DNA from: an uncultured Clostridia bacterium
Lineage (GTDB): Bacteria > Bacillota > Clostridia > Oscillospirales > Acutalibacteraceae
DNA: 14,754 bases
NCBI GenBank assembly: GCA_946409885.1
Contig: CAMJYF010000012.1
Span: 1-14,754 of the forward strand
Reading direction: 5' to 3'
In this document: one piece after another, positions 1 to 5,188 of the stretch
How positions within the stretch are numbered: the first letter of the stretch is position 1
Layout: every line of letters starts with the position of its first letter
Made by a program: the position numbers and the translations under genes
The notes under the pieces: model-generated
Database searches by the model: none
The model's input: the letters and a program-made list of their open reading frames with translations, nothing else
Told to the model about the DNA's origin: nothing

Positions 1-95
1 TGATCAAGGTGTGGACGGATGACGCGTGGGAAGATTTTGAGTATTGGACAAAACATGATAAAAATCGTTCAATGCGGTTCTCATTACAGGGATAA
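1..95 (+). pseudogene. Truncated YoeB/Txe-like toxin fragment
   Basis: Reading from base 3 gives IKVWTDDAWEDFEYW followed by TKHDK. This matches the start of YoeB/Txe-family mRNA endonuclease toxins (xKxWTxxAWEDYxYWxxxDKK). The window opens with TG, so an ATG start probably lies one base outside it. After the DK the family should continue with roughly 60 more residues, including the catalytic Arg/His region. Here the reading ends at TAA (93-95) after seven unrelated residues, so the toxin is truncated and should be inactive. A YefM-type antitoxin would be expected upstream but lies outside the window. Family assignment rests on about 20 residues. Confidence 0.55.
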
Positions 96-96
96 A

Positions 97-225
97 TAAC
101 ACGGATTCCAATCCCCATCGTGCGCGTGTTTGAGAAATACGACGAGTTCGTCCCGGACGCGCCGGTGCTTCGCCTACGGCGTGCTGGATATCGAAGGGAT
201 GAAAAAGCGGATCGAAAGCTGGTGA
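97..225 (+). pseudogene. Frameshifted remnant of an unidentified gene
   Basis: Two protein-like stretches lie in different frames. VRVFEKYDEFVPDAPVL reads from 120. AYGVLDIEGMKKRIESW reads in another frame and ends at TGA 223-225, five bases before the next start. Both have ordinary amino-acid composition, while the alternative readings in the same bases are Arg/Ser-rich. The simplest view is the 3' end of a gene that suffered a frameshift near 170. I do not recognise the family. A spurious reading is possible. Confidence 0.28.
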
Positions 226-230
226 CCGGA

Positions 231-437
231 ATGAAATCTGTACTGATCAAAGACACCACCCGGGCGGAGCGGGAGGAGATCGTCAAAAACGCCCTGTCCT
301 GCGGGGGCGGCTGCGAAAACTGCTCCTCCTGCTGGCTGGGCGGCGGGTCGCCGTGGGAGATGTACCAGGACTATATCGACGGCAAAAAGGAGATCGCCGA
401 GATCAACCGGGACTACAACGCCCGGTATCTGCATTGA
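231..437 (+). CDS. Small four-cysteine protein, function unknown
   Basis: The protein has 68 residues and starts at ATG 231. The open frame runs upstream to a GTG at 120, but the upstream part reads like a remnant of another gene. The 231 start lies 5 bases after an upstream stop, so translation may be coupled; its own ribosome binding site is weak. The centre carries SCGGGCENCSSCW, with Cys at 24, 28, 31 and 34 (C-x3-C-x2-C-x2-C), flanked by a Gly-rich turn. The C-terminal half is charged and probably helical. The cysteine spacing suggests metal or iron-sulfur binding, but this is inference. The HAD hydrolase begins 25 bases downstream, so the two are probably co-transcribed. I have an impression of similar short proteins in Clostridia, without a known role. 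Confidence 0.7.
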   Translation: MKSVLIKDTTRAEREEIVKNALSCGGGCENCSSCWLGGGSPWEMYQDYIDGKKEIAEINRDYNARYLH

Positions 438-462
438 CAATTATGAGAAAGAGAGAACAGAT

Positions 463-1065
463 ATGATAAAAAATATCGTCTTTGATCTGGGCCGGGTGAT
501 GGTGGAATTTGACCCCGTGGCCTATCTGCGGGGGTTCGGCTACCCGGAGGAGCTGGTGCAGAAGCTCTTTGACATCGTGTTCGGCCACGACTGGTACCTG
601 CACGACCGGGGCGACTACGCCACCATCGACGACCTGCGCCTGGCGCTGACGCAAAAATACCCCGCCTACGCGGCGGAGCTGACCGCCGTGCTGCGGGGCG
701 ACTGGGTGAAGATCCACTATCTGAAAACGGATACCGCCGACTACATGGCGGAGCTGAAGCAGCGCGGGTACCGCATCTACATCCTCTCCAACCTCTCCGT
801 GGAGAGCTACGAGTATATCCGGCAGTATGACTTTTTCCGGCTGATCGACGGCGGCGTGTTCTCCTATCAGGAGCGCTCCTGCAAACCGGAAGAAAAGATC
901 TACCGGGCGCTGCTGGACCGGTATTCCCTTGCGCCGGAGGAGACCGTCTTTCTGGACGACAACCCGGACAACATCGCCGCCGCCGACCGCCTGGGCATCC
1001 ACGGCGTCCTGTTCGCCGACTTGGCGACGGCGAAGGAGCAAACGGAGCGGCTGCTGAAAGGCTGA
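463..1065 (+). CDS. HAD-superfamily hydrolase (YihX-like, subfamily IA)
   Basis: This 200-residue protein is a probable soluble phosphatase of the haloacid dehalogenase superfamily. Motif I is VFDLGRVMVEFD, with nucleophile Asp8. The usual second Asp (DxD) is Gly10, as in the YihX-type FDLGNV group. Motif II is ILSNLS (Ser109-Asn110), motif III is Lys141 in CKPEEKIY, and motif IV is FLDDNPDN (Asp165, Asp166) for Mg2+. The helical cap lies at about residues 17-90. Length and motif order fit the family. YihX acts on alpha-glucose-1-phosphate, but substrates in this family cannot be read from sequence, and the missing DxD acid makes substrate inference weaker still. It starts at ATG 463 behind an AGAGAGA-type site and follows the Cys4 protein closely. 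Confidence 0.9.
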   Translation: MIKNIVFDLGRVMVEFDPVAYLRGFGYPEELVQKLFDIVFGHDWYLHDRGDYATIDDLRLALTQKYPAYAAELTAVLRGDWVKIHYLKTDTADYMAELKQRGYRIYILSNLSVESYEYIRQYDFFRLIDGGVFSYQERSCKPEEKIYRALLDRYSLAPEETVFLDDNPDNIAAADRLGIHGVLFADLATAKEQTERLLKG

Positions 1066-1087
1066 GCCGGATTTGCCGGGATCTTTT

Positions 1088-1110
1088 GTACGGCCGCTCA
1101 CCGGCCGTCC
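1088..1110 (+). repeat. 23-bp hairpin repeat, copy 1
   Basis: The stem ACGGCCG/CGGCCGT encloses a CTCAC loop (1090-1108). The 23 bases 1088-1110 recur exactly at 1396-1418, where a T tract follows. This copy has no T tract, so it is a repeat copy and at best a weak 3' end for the HAD transcript, which stops 24 bases earlier. Confidence 0.75.
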
Positions 1111-1172
1111 GCCACCAAACATCGGCAGCCCGCAGCCTGTTCTTCAATAAAACACAGCAGCACAAACGAAAT

Positions 1173-1197
1173 ACGATTCCATTGATGATGGAATCGT
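1173..1197. repeat. Perfect 10-bp inverted repeat
   Basis: ACGATTCCAT (1173-1182) and ATGGAATCGT (1188-1197) are perfect complements around a TGATG loop. No T tract follows and no promoter is seen beside it. It could be an operator, an mRNA 3' stabilising hairpin or a repeat relic. Confidence 0.6.
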
Positions 1198-1234
1198 TCG
1201 ACAATATCAGCCGATCCGAAACAGGAAGGGGGTT

Positions 1235-1255
1235 GCGGGCGGTCAGTGCCCGCCC
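1235..1255. repeat. GC-rich hairpin repeat
   Basis: GCGGGC (1235-1240) pairs with GCCCGC (1248-1253), with an alternative register GGGCGG/CCGCCC (1237-1255). The pattern of a GC hairpin followed by CCTACA resembles short dispersed palindromic repeats common in GC-rich Clostridia. That comparison is from general impression, not a search. Confidence 0.45.
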
Positions 1256-1318
1256 CTACAGGATTCGCCTGACTTCAATTTGTGCAATCCCATCGAAAGG
1301 GAAAGGTGAGCCGCCGCA

Positions 1319-1391
1319 CGTAGCGGGCCGACGGCTACGGAAAGAAACGCGCCTGCTGCCGTATGGCGGGCGCGGGAACAGCCCGCCATAC
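1319..1391. repeat. Two adjacent hairpins
   Basis: CGTAGC (1319-1324) pairs with GCTACG (1334-1339). GTATGGCGGGC (1361-1371) pairs perfectly over 11 bp with GCCCGCCATAC (1381-1391) around a 9-base loop. The second lies seven bases before the terminator-like hairpin at 1398. Confidence 0.6.
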
Positions 1392-1395
1392 TCCG

Positions 1396-1425
1396 GTACG
1401 GCCGCTCACCGGCCGTCCTTTTTTT
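1396..1425 (+). terminator. Intrinsic terminator (hairpin repeat copy 2 with T7)
   Basis: The second exact copy of the 23-bp hairpin repeat has stem ACGGCCG/CGGCCGT (1398-1416), then CC and seven T (1419-1425). This is a good plus-strand intrinsic terminator. It is about 330 bases past the HAD stop codon and is the only strong T-tract terminator between that gene and the opposing transporter gene. Confidence 0.65.
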
Positions 1426-1446
1426 GTTTTCCGCCAAAACCCGAAG

Positions 1447-1535
1447 GGCAGCCGGAAGGGGAAGGGGAAAAACCGGGGGGGGAACGACCTGACGATTCCC
1501 CCCCGGATTTCTCCCCCTCCCCCTCTTCGCTGCGG
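1447..1535. repeat. Long imperfect palindrome with G8/C7 core
   Basis: The core CCGGGGGGGGAA (1473-1484) faces TTCCCCCCCGG (1496-1506). Outside it, purine-rich GGAAGGGGAAGGGG (left) faces CTCCCCCTCCCC (right), and GGGCAGCCGG faces CTTCGCTGCGG. Weaker complementarity continues toward about 1425 and 1560. The result is a hairpin of roughly 90 bp or more with some mismatches, with no gene inside. Confidence 0.55.
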
Positions 1536-1549
1536 GGTATGGCGGCGTT

Positions 1550-1620
1550 TTCTTTTTTTCTGCTCTGTCTTTTCTCTTCTCTCTTCTTCTCTGTCTCTTC
1601 TCTTATCTTCTCTTCTCTCC
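1550..1620 (+). other. Polypyrimidine tract
   Basis: About 70 bases consist almost entirely of C and T, with TCTTCTC-like runs and only a few interruptions. The minus strand is correspondingly purine-only. It abuts the palindrome on one side and an inverted repeat on the other. It could adopt triplex DNA or be slippage-prone. No coding sense is apparent. Confidence 0.7.
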
Positions 1621-1654
1621 GTCACAATGTGCGCCAAACGCGTCATATTGTGAC
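1621..1654. repeat. Inverted repeat GTCACAATRTG
   Basis: GTCACAATGTG (1621-1631) is matched with one mismatch by the reverse complement of 1644-1654 (ends ATTGTGAC), across a 12-base spacer. The arms are oriented outside-in, so it is not a CRP-type TGTGA-TCACA site. No adjacent promoter was seen. Function is unknown. Confidence 0.5.
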
Positions 1655-1789
1655 GCGGAATGCAGCGTGAAACCGTGAGACAACCGCAGCGCGCCGGGTC
1701 TTCGTTGCCGCTGCGGTCGGTGCTTCTGCTTCGCAGAGGTGCCCACCGGACACCTCGCAGCCTCAGATGCGTCATACACGGACAGTGGG

Positions 1790-1807
1790 ACGGAGCTGAG
1801 GCTCCGT
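1790..1807 (-). terminator. Stem-loop just 3' of the phosphate transporter
   Basis: ACGGAGC/GCTCCGT form a perfect 7-bp stem with a 4-base loop, 17 bases beyond the stop codon of the minus-strand transporter. There is no T tract on the minus strand, so it is at most a 3'-end hairpin, not a canonical intrinsic terminator. A second small stem (1736-1756) lies further on. Confidence 0.35.
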
Positions 1808-1823
1808 GCTACGGATAAATTCC

Positions 1824-3608
1824 TCATTCCGCATTATCTCCGCTCTCTTCCATCATCCCTCTGTACCTTGCGTCGAACTCCTCGAAGGCTTTGCGGAAGG
1901 CGCTGTCTTCGGAGGCCTTCAGGCGGTTGATATAGCCGTGGGCGTCGTAGGTGTTGTCGCGGCGCTCGATGACGGCGATGGCCAGGTTGGAGCAGTGGTC
2001 CGCGATCCGTTCCAGGTTGGTCAGGATGTCGTTGAACACAAAACCCTGGGAATAGCCGCACACACCGGTGCGGATGCGCTCCACATGGCGGCGCTTGATG
2101 TCGTCGCACAGGTCGTCGATGACCTGCTCCAGCGGCTCCACACGGGTGGCCGTCTCCGCGTCGCCGGTTTCAAAGGCCCGCACGCTCAGGTGCAGAATCT
2201 CCGTTACGGCGGCGGTCAGGGCGCTCAGGTCGCGCTGACCGGGCGCGGAGAAGACGATCTTTTTATCGTGGAGCTCCTTCGCGTTTTCCGCTAAGTTCAG
2301 CGCGTGGTCGGAGATGCGCTCGTAGTCGGTCAGGGAGTGGAGGAACTCCGCCACGTCCGCGTTCTGGCGGGGGGTCATTTCCCGCGCGGTCACCCCCATC
2401 AGGTACGCGCCGAGCCGGTCCTCGTAGATATCGCTGTCGTCCTCCAGCTTTTTGACCTTCTCAAATTCCTCCTCGGAGAAATCGGTCAGCAGCCGGATGG
2501 CCTTGCCCACGCTCTTTTTGGAGAGGTTCGCCATGGTCACGATGTTTTCGCGGCACTGCTCCAGCGCCAGCGACGGGTACTGAAGAAAGCGCTCCTCCAG
2601 CCGCAGGGCGGGCCCTTCCTTTTCCGGCTTTGGCGCGTCTTTGACCAGCAGCGTCACCAGCTTTAAGATCAGCCCGGAAAGGGGCGTGAGCACCAGCACC
2701 ATGGCCAGCCGCAAAAAGGAATTGACCGCCGCCACGGAAAAGGGGTTTACCTGCGCCGACAGGAACGGAAAGCGGAACGCGGCGTTCAGCCCGTAAAAGA
2801 CCGTGCCGGTGACGGCCACGCCCAGAACGCCCGCCACGGGGTAAACCAGGGCGGCGCGCTTGCCCTCCGCGCCAGCGCCGATGGCGGCCAGCAGCACCGG
2901 GGCCGCCGCGCCGATGGCGACGCCCATCAGCAGGGGCAGCGCCTGGCTGACCCCCATGGCCCCGGTGACGGACAGCGCCTGAATGATACCCACGGCGGCG
3001 CTGGCGGACTGCAGCACGGCGGTAAACACGGTACCGGCCAATATGCCCAGCAGCGGGTTGGAAAGGCCGGTGAGCAGCTTTAAAAACCACGGGGCCTCCC
3101 GCAGGCCGGCTACGGCGCCGCTCATCACGGACATGCCGAACATCAGCACCGCGAAGCCCATCAGGATATCGCCGATGTGGCGCTTGACCTGCGCCTTGGT
3201 GAACATCCGCAAAATGATGCCCGCCACAGCGATGACGCCCGTGAGGGTGGCGGTGGACAGCAACGTCTTCAAGCCGCCCGCCCCTTCGATATACGAAAGG
3301 CAGATGACCCAGCCGGTGACGCTGGTGCCGAGGATGGCCCCCAGAATCACGCTGACGCTGCGCTTTACCTGCATCATGCCGGAGTTGACAAAGCCCACCA
3401 CCATTACCGAGGTGGCGCAGGAGGACTGGATCACCGCTGTGACCCCGGTGCCCAGCAGCAGCCCCCGCAGGGGCGTGCCGGAAAGCCGGTATAAGATCAG
3501 CTCCAGCTTGTTGCCGGCCACCTTTTTTAAGCCGTCCCCCATCAGCGTCATGCCGAAAAGAAACAGCGCCACGCCGCTGAGCAGCGATATCACTTCCGCG
3601 ATTCCCAT
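1824..3608 (-). CDS. Na+/phosphate cotransporter family II with PhoU-like domain
   Basis: The protein has 594 residues. Residues 1-325 form the membrane part, with two inverted Na/Pi-cotransporter repeats. The signature AVIQSSCATSVMVVGFV (about 58-74) and its counterpart AVLQSASAAVGIIQ (about 197-210) carry the QSS/QSA motifs that line the transport site. Residues about 340-580 are helical and PhoU-like, with repeated E-R-I-x-D-H/N motifs (ERISDHALNLAEN, ERIADHCSNLA). The family is the NptA/YjbB type and is predicted to move inorganic phosphate with Na+ at the cytoplasmic membrane. Direction of transport is not certain, since YjbB is linked to export. ATG at 3608 follows a GGAGTGG site, and a clear promoter lies upstream. 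Its last codons run into a short AATGNGG-like heptad sequence. Confidence 0.92.
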   Translation of the reverse strand: MGIAEVISLLSGVALFLFGMTLMGDGLKKVAGNKLELILYRLSGTPLRGLLLGTGVTAVIQSSCATSVMVVGFVNSGMMQVKRSVSVILGAILGTSVTGWVICLSYIEGAGGLKTLLSTATLTGVIAVAGIILRMFTKAQVKRHIGDILMGFAVLMFGMSVMSGAVAGLREAPWFLKLLTGLSNPLLGILAGTVFTAVLQSASAAVGIIQALSVTGAMGVSQALPLLMGVAIGAAAPVLLAAIGAGAEGKRAALVYPVAGVLGVAVTGTVFYGLNAAFRFPFLSAQVNPFSVAAVNSFLRLAMVLVLTPLSGLILKLVTLLVKDAPKPEKEGPALRLEERFLQYPSLALEQCRENIVTMANLSKKSVGKAIRLLTDFSEEEFEKVKKLEDDSDIYEDRLGAYLMGVTAREMTPRQNADVAEFLHSLTDYERISDHALNLAENAKELHDKKIVFSAPGQRDLSALTAAVTEILHLSVRAFETGDAETATRVEPLEQVIDDLCDDIKRRHVERIRTGVCGYSQGFVFNDILTNLERIADHCSNLAIAVIERRDNTYDAHGYINRLKASEDSAFRKAFEEFDARYRGMMEESGDNAE

Positions 3609-3644
3609 GAATATCCACTCCGTTTACAGTATGGTTCCATTATG

Positions 3645-3673
3645 AGTATACTATACCCCACAGCGTTTTGCAA
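3645..3673 (-). promoter_or_regulatory. Sigma-A promoter of the phosphate transporter
   Basis: On the minus strand, TTGCAA (3673-3668) and TATACT (3650-3645) are separated by exactly 17 bases. Transcription would start near 3638, about 30 bases before the ATG at 3608. It lies beside the left end of a heptamer repeat element. Confidence 0.75.
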
Positions 3674-3683
3674 CCGGAAAAAC

Positions 3684-3892
3684 GGATTTGTCGGGGCGCT
3701 TTGCGCCCAGTCGGAAGTCGCCAGTCGGAAGTCGGTAGTCTTCCAAGTCGAAGGCTTCGATGTAACATTTGACAACTTCCTAAACAAAAGTCGGAGCAGA
3801 TGTCGCATATCAGTGGATTCAGCTTCCCCATAGGGGACTTCCGACTTCCCACTGATGACTTCCGACTCGTCGAGCTCTGCTCGACAAATTCC
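3684..3892. repeat. Heptamer inverted-repeat element A
   Basis: The left end runs GGATTTGTCG, then hairpin GGGCGC-TTT-GCGCCC (3694-3708), then five 7-base units of the form AGTCGNN or close to it from 3709. The right end is the mirror image on the minus strand: GGAATTTGTCG (3892-3882), hairpin GTCGAGC/GCTCGAC (3869-3885), then five AGTCNNN-like units with one AGTGGGA. The central 90 or so bases are unique and non-coding. No transposase and no obvious target duplication are seen. The two capped arms in opposite orientation resemble a MITE-like or extragenic palindromic element. Confidence 0.75.
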
Positions 3893-3919
3893 AATTGATC
3901 ACAGCCCCTCCCCCCGTAA

Positions 3920-3976
3920 GGCCTGCGCGCATTCCCGCGCGGCGGCCGATAGACCTATCAACCTTATAGGTTTTTT
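3920..3976 (+). terminator. Possible short terminator upstream of the met promoter
   Basis: A GC-rich stem (GGCC..CGCGC with GCGCG..GGCC, about 3920-3948) is followed by ACCTAT/ATAGGT (3953-3958 with 3966-3971) and a run of six T (3971-3976). No gene in the window would end here on the plus strand. It may insulate the met promoter from transcripts entering from the repeat element. Confidence 0.35.
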
Positions 3977-3988
3977 CAAAAAAAAGGG

Positions 3989-4017
3989 TTGACAATCCCG
4001 CCGCAGGGTGCTATGAT
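3989..4017 (+). promoter_or_regulatory. Sigma-A promoter of the metQ leader
   Basis: A consensus TTGACA (3989-3994), a 17-base spacer and TATGAT (4012-4017) predict transcription from about 4024. It is among the best promoters in the window. Its transcript runs through the leader peptide and terminator into metQ. Confidence 0.85.
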
Positions 4018-4047
4018 AAATAAAAATCAGAGGAAAGGATACCGCGT

Positions 4048-4140
4048 ATGAAAGCGTATGACGCAACCAACAGAACCGTATGCATGTGCATGACAAAGCC
4101 GGTCGGAAGTCGCTTTACCGTTCGGTATCCCATGCGCTGA
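4048..4140 (+). CDS. Leader peptide with Cys-Met-Cys-Met codons
   Basis: A 30-codon ORF starts at ATG 4048 behind an AGGAAAGG site (4031-4038), about 24 bases from the predicted transcription start, and ends at TGA 4138-4140. Codons 12-15 are TGC ATG TGC ATG (CMCM, 4081-4092). The antiterminator strand begins at 4095, three bases after them, and the terminator hairpin begins 26 bases after the stop. This is the architecture of a ribosome-stalling attenuator for an operon that imports methionine. The peptide has no other recognisable feature and is probably not functional as a protein. Proposed role: sense charged Cys- and Met-tRNA. A chance ORF is possible, but promoter, ribosome site, codon content and RNA pairing all agree. 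Confidence 0.72.
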   Translation: MKAYDATNRTVCMCMTKPVGSRFTVRYPMR

Positions 4141-4175
4141 TTTTTGGGACGGTAAATACGGTTTCCGGAGGCTTT
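4095..4175 (+). promoter_or_regulatory. Antiterminator stem of the metQ attenuator
   Basis: AAAGCC (4095-4100) pairs with GGCTTT (4170-4175). TCGGAAGTCG (4103-4112) pairs with CGGTTTCCGG (4159-4168), including G-U pairs. TTTACCGT (4114-4121) pairs with ACGGTAAA (4149-4156), and CCCA/TGGG adds an inner helix. The stem of about 24 pairs consumes the entire 5' arm of the terminator, so the two cannot coexist. A ribosome stalled at the CMCM codons leaves it free; a ribosome at the stop codon sits in its loop and disrupts it. Confidence 0.7.
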
Positions 4176-4197
4176 TTCAGGTCTCCGTTCTTTTTTT
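4166..4197 (+). terminator. Attenuator terminator upstream of metQ
   Basis: CGGAGGC (4166-4172) pairs with GTCTCCG (4181-4187) with one G-U, and a T-rich tract TTCTTTTTTT follows (4188-4197). It lies between the leader peptide and metQ, so it must be overcome for metQ expression from the upstream promoter. Confidence 0.8.
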
Positions 4198-4223
4198 GCC
4201 ATATCCCGTTATTCCTTCTTGCG

Positions 4224-4261
4224 CTTTACTTTATATTGTGCTATTGTAATATAAAGTGAAG
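4224..4261 (+). promoter_or_regulatory. 14-bp inverted repeat before the metQ ribosome site
   Basis: ACTTTATATT (4228-4237) and AATATAAAGT (4248-4257) are perfect. With one G-U the RNA stem extends to 4224-4261 (14 pairs, 10-base loop). A weak promoter-like TTGCGC-17-TATTGT (4219-4247) overlaps it. It could be an operator over a second metQ promoter or a 5' mRNA hairpin. The ribosome site AAGGAG follows at 4279. Confidence 0.55.
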
Positions 4262-4294
4262 ATAAAAAAATTCTGGAAAAGGAGAACAAAAATC

Positions 4295-5188
4295 ATGAAA
4301 AAGACAATTGCACTGCTGCTGGCGCTGGTATTGACCGTGGGCCTGTTCGCGGCCTGCGGCAAAGCCCCCGCCGAGGACAAAGCCACAAAAACCGACGCCG
4401 CCCCCGCGGGGACCGGCCTGCAGATCGCCATCCCCAACGACACCACCAACGAGGCCCGCGCGCTGATCCTGCTGGAAAACCTGGGCATCATCAAGCTGAA
4501 GGAAGGCGCGGGCGTCACCGCCACCATCCTTGACATTGAGGAGAACCCCTTTAACGTGGATTTCAAAGAGGTGGAAGCCGCGCAGCTGCCCGGCGTGCTG
4601 CAGGACGTGGACTACGCCGTCATCAACTCCAACTTTGCCATTGACGCCGGTCTGGTGCCCGCTGACGACGCCCTGTCGCTGGAAGGCGCCTACTCCGCCT
4701 ACGGCAACATTGTGGCCGTAAAGGAGGGCAACGAGGATACCGCCAAGACCAAGGCGCTGGTGGCCGCGCTGGAGAGCCAAAAGGTGGCCGATTTCATCAA
4801 CGAGAAATACAGCGGCAGCGTCATCAGCGTGGTGGAGAACCCCGGCGACGGCTTTGCGGCTGACGTGGATTACGACGCGCTGGCGGGCGAGACCATCAGC
4901 GTGGGCGCTTCCCCCACGCCCCACGCGGAGATTCTGGCCGTGGCCAAGGAGATTCTGGCCGAAAAGAACATCACCCTGAACGTGGTGGAGTTCACCGATT
5001 ACGTGCAGCCCAACAACGCGGTGGAATCCGGCGAGATCGACGCCAACTACTTCCAGCACAACCCCTACCTGGTGGATTTCAACGCCAACAACGGCACCCA
5101 TATCAACGCGGTCTCCTACATCCATGTGGAGCCTCTGGGCATCTACGGCGGCAAGCAGACCAGCCTTGACCCCGTGACCGCCAAATAA
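4295..5188 (+). CDS. metQ: Circularly permuted MetQ-type methionine-binding lipoprotein
   Basis: The start is ATG 4295, ten bases after AAGGAG; the in-frame GTG at 4256 lies inside a hairpin and is rejected. The 297-residue protein has a lipoprotein signal with lipobox LFAAC (Cys21), then a short linker. Residues 41-183 carry the motifs that form the second half of ordinary MetQ: IAIPNDTTNEARALILL, LDIEENP, VEAAQLPGVLQDVDYAVINSN. A linker (184-199) leads to residues 200-297, which carry the normally N-terminal half: VGASPTPHAEIL, VEFTDYVQPN, IDANYFQHNPYL, VEPLGIYGGKQTSLD. Ordinary MetQ reads SLDxxxDGxxIAIPND continuously; here that point forms the two ends of the mature protein. All halves needed for the two-lobed binding fold are present once, so function is likely retained. 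Predicted to capture methionine for MetN-MetI. Confidence 0.92.
   Translation: MKKTIALLLALVLTVGLFAACGKAPAEDKATKTDAAPAGTGLQIAIPNDTTNEARALILLENLGIIKLKEGAGVTATILDIEENPFNVDFKEVEAAQLPGVLQDVDYAVINSNFAIDAGLVPADDALSLEGAYSAYGNIVAVKEGNEDTAKTKALVAALESQKVADFINEKYSGSVISVVENPGDGFAADVDYDALAGETISVGASPTPHAEILAVAKEILAEKNITLNVVEFTDYVQPNNAVESGEIDANYFQHNPYLVDFNANNGTHINAVSYIHVEPLGIYGGKQTSLDPVTAK

Larger units (their letters stand above)
1066..1823. other. Gene-free, hairpin-dense intergenic region
   Basis: No convincing gene lies here. Open frames across it (for example 1086-1670 plus and 1335-1775 minus) run through stem-loops and a polypyrimidine tract and have skewed composition. The region holds stem-loops at 1090-1108, 1173-1197, 1235-1255, 1319-1339, 1361-1391, 1398-1416, 1473-1506, 1621-1654, 1736-1756 and 1790-1807. 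It separates the plus-strand HAD gene from the minus-strand phosphate transporter, so it is a convergent 3'-3' junction. One would expect only a terminator there. The excess of structure suggests accumulated small repeats. Confidence 0.7.

Noticed and set aside
1621..1654. CRP/FNR-type operator
   Set aside because: The half sites are in the reverse arrangement (GTCACA...TGTGAC) with a 12-base spacer, and no promoter is adjacent.
1086..1670. 194-residue open frame on the plus strand
   Set aside because: It crosses several hairpins, a long palindrome and the polypyrimidine tract, with low-complexity composition and no family resemblance.
2461..3618. 385-residue frame opposite the phosphate transporter in another register
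   Set aside because: It is a high-GC shadow, rich in Arg, Gly and His, of an intact, recognisable gene.
3709..3745. CRISPR-like array in the AGTCGNN repeats
   Set aside because: The units are 7 bases long with no spacers and no cas genes nearby; this is a tandem heptamer.
3898..4294. SAM (S-box) or Met T-box riboswitch upstream of metQ
   Set aside because: None of the conserved S-box core or the T-box AGGGTGG-like sequence is visible. The leader ORF and alternative stems explain the region better.
4256..4294. Upstream GTG start for metQ
   Set aside because: It lies inside a strong hairpin, has no ribosome site, and would place charged residues before the signal peptide. ATG 4295 has AAGGAG at the right distance.
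4295..5188. MetQ order explained by fusion of two partial genes or a tandem duplication
   Set aside because: Each half is present once, there is no residual copy nearby, and the frame is continuous from the lipobox to the stop.
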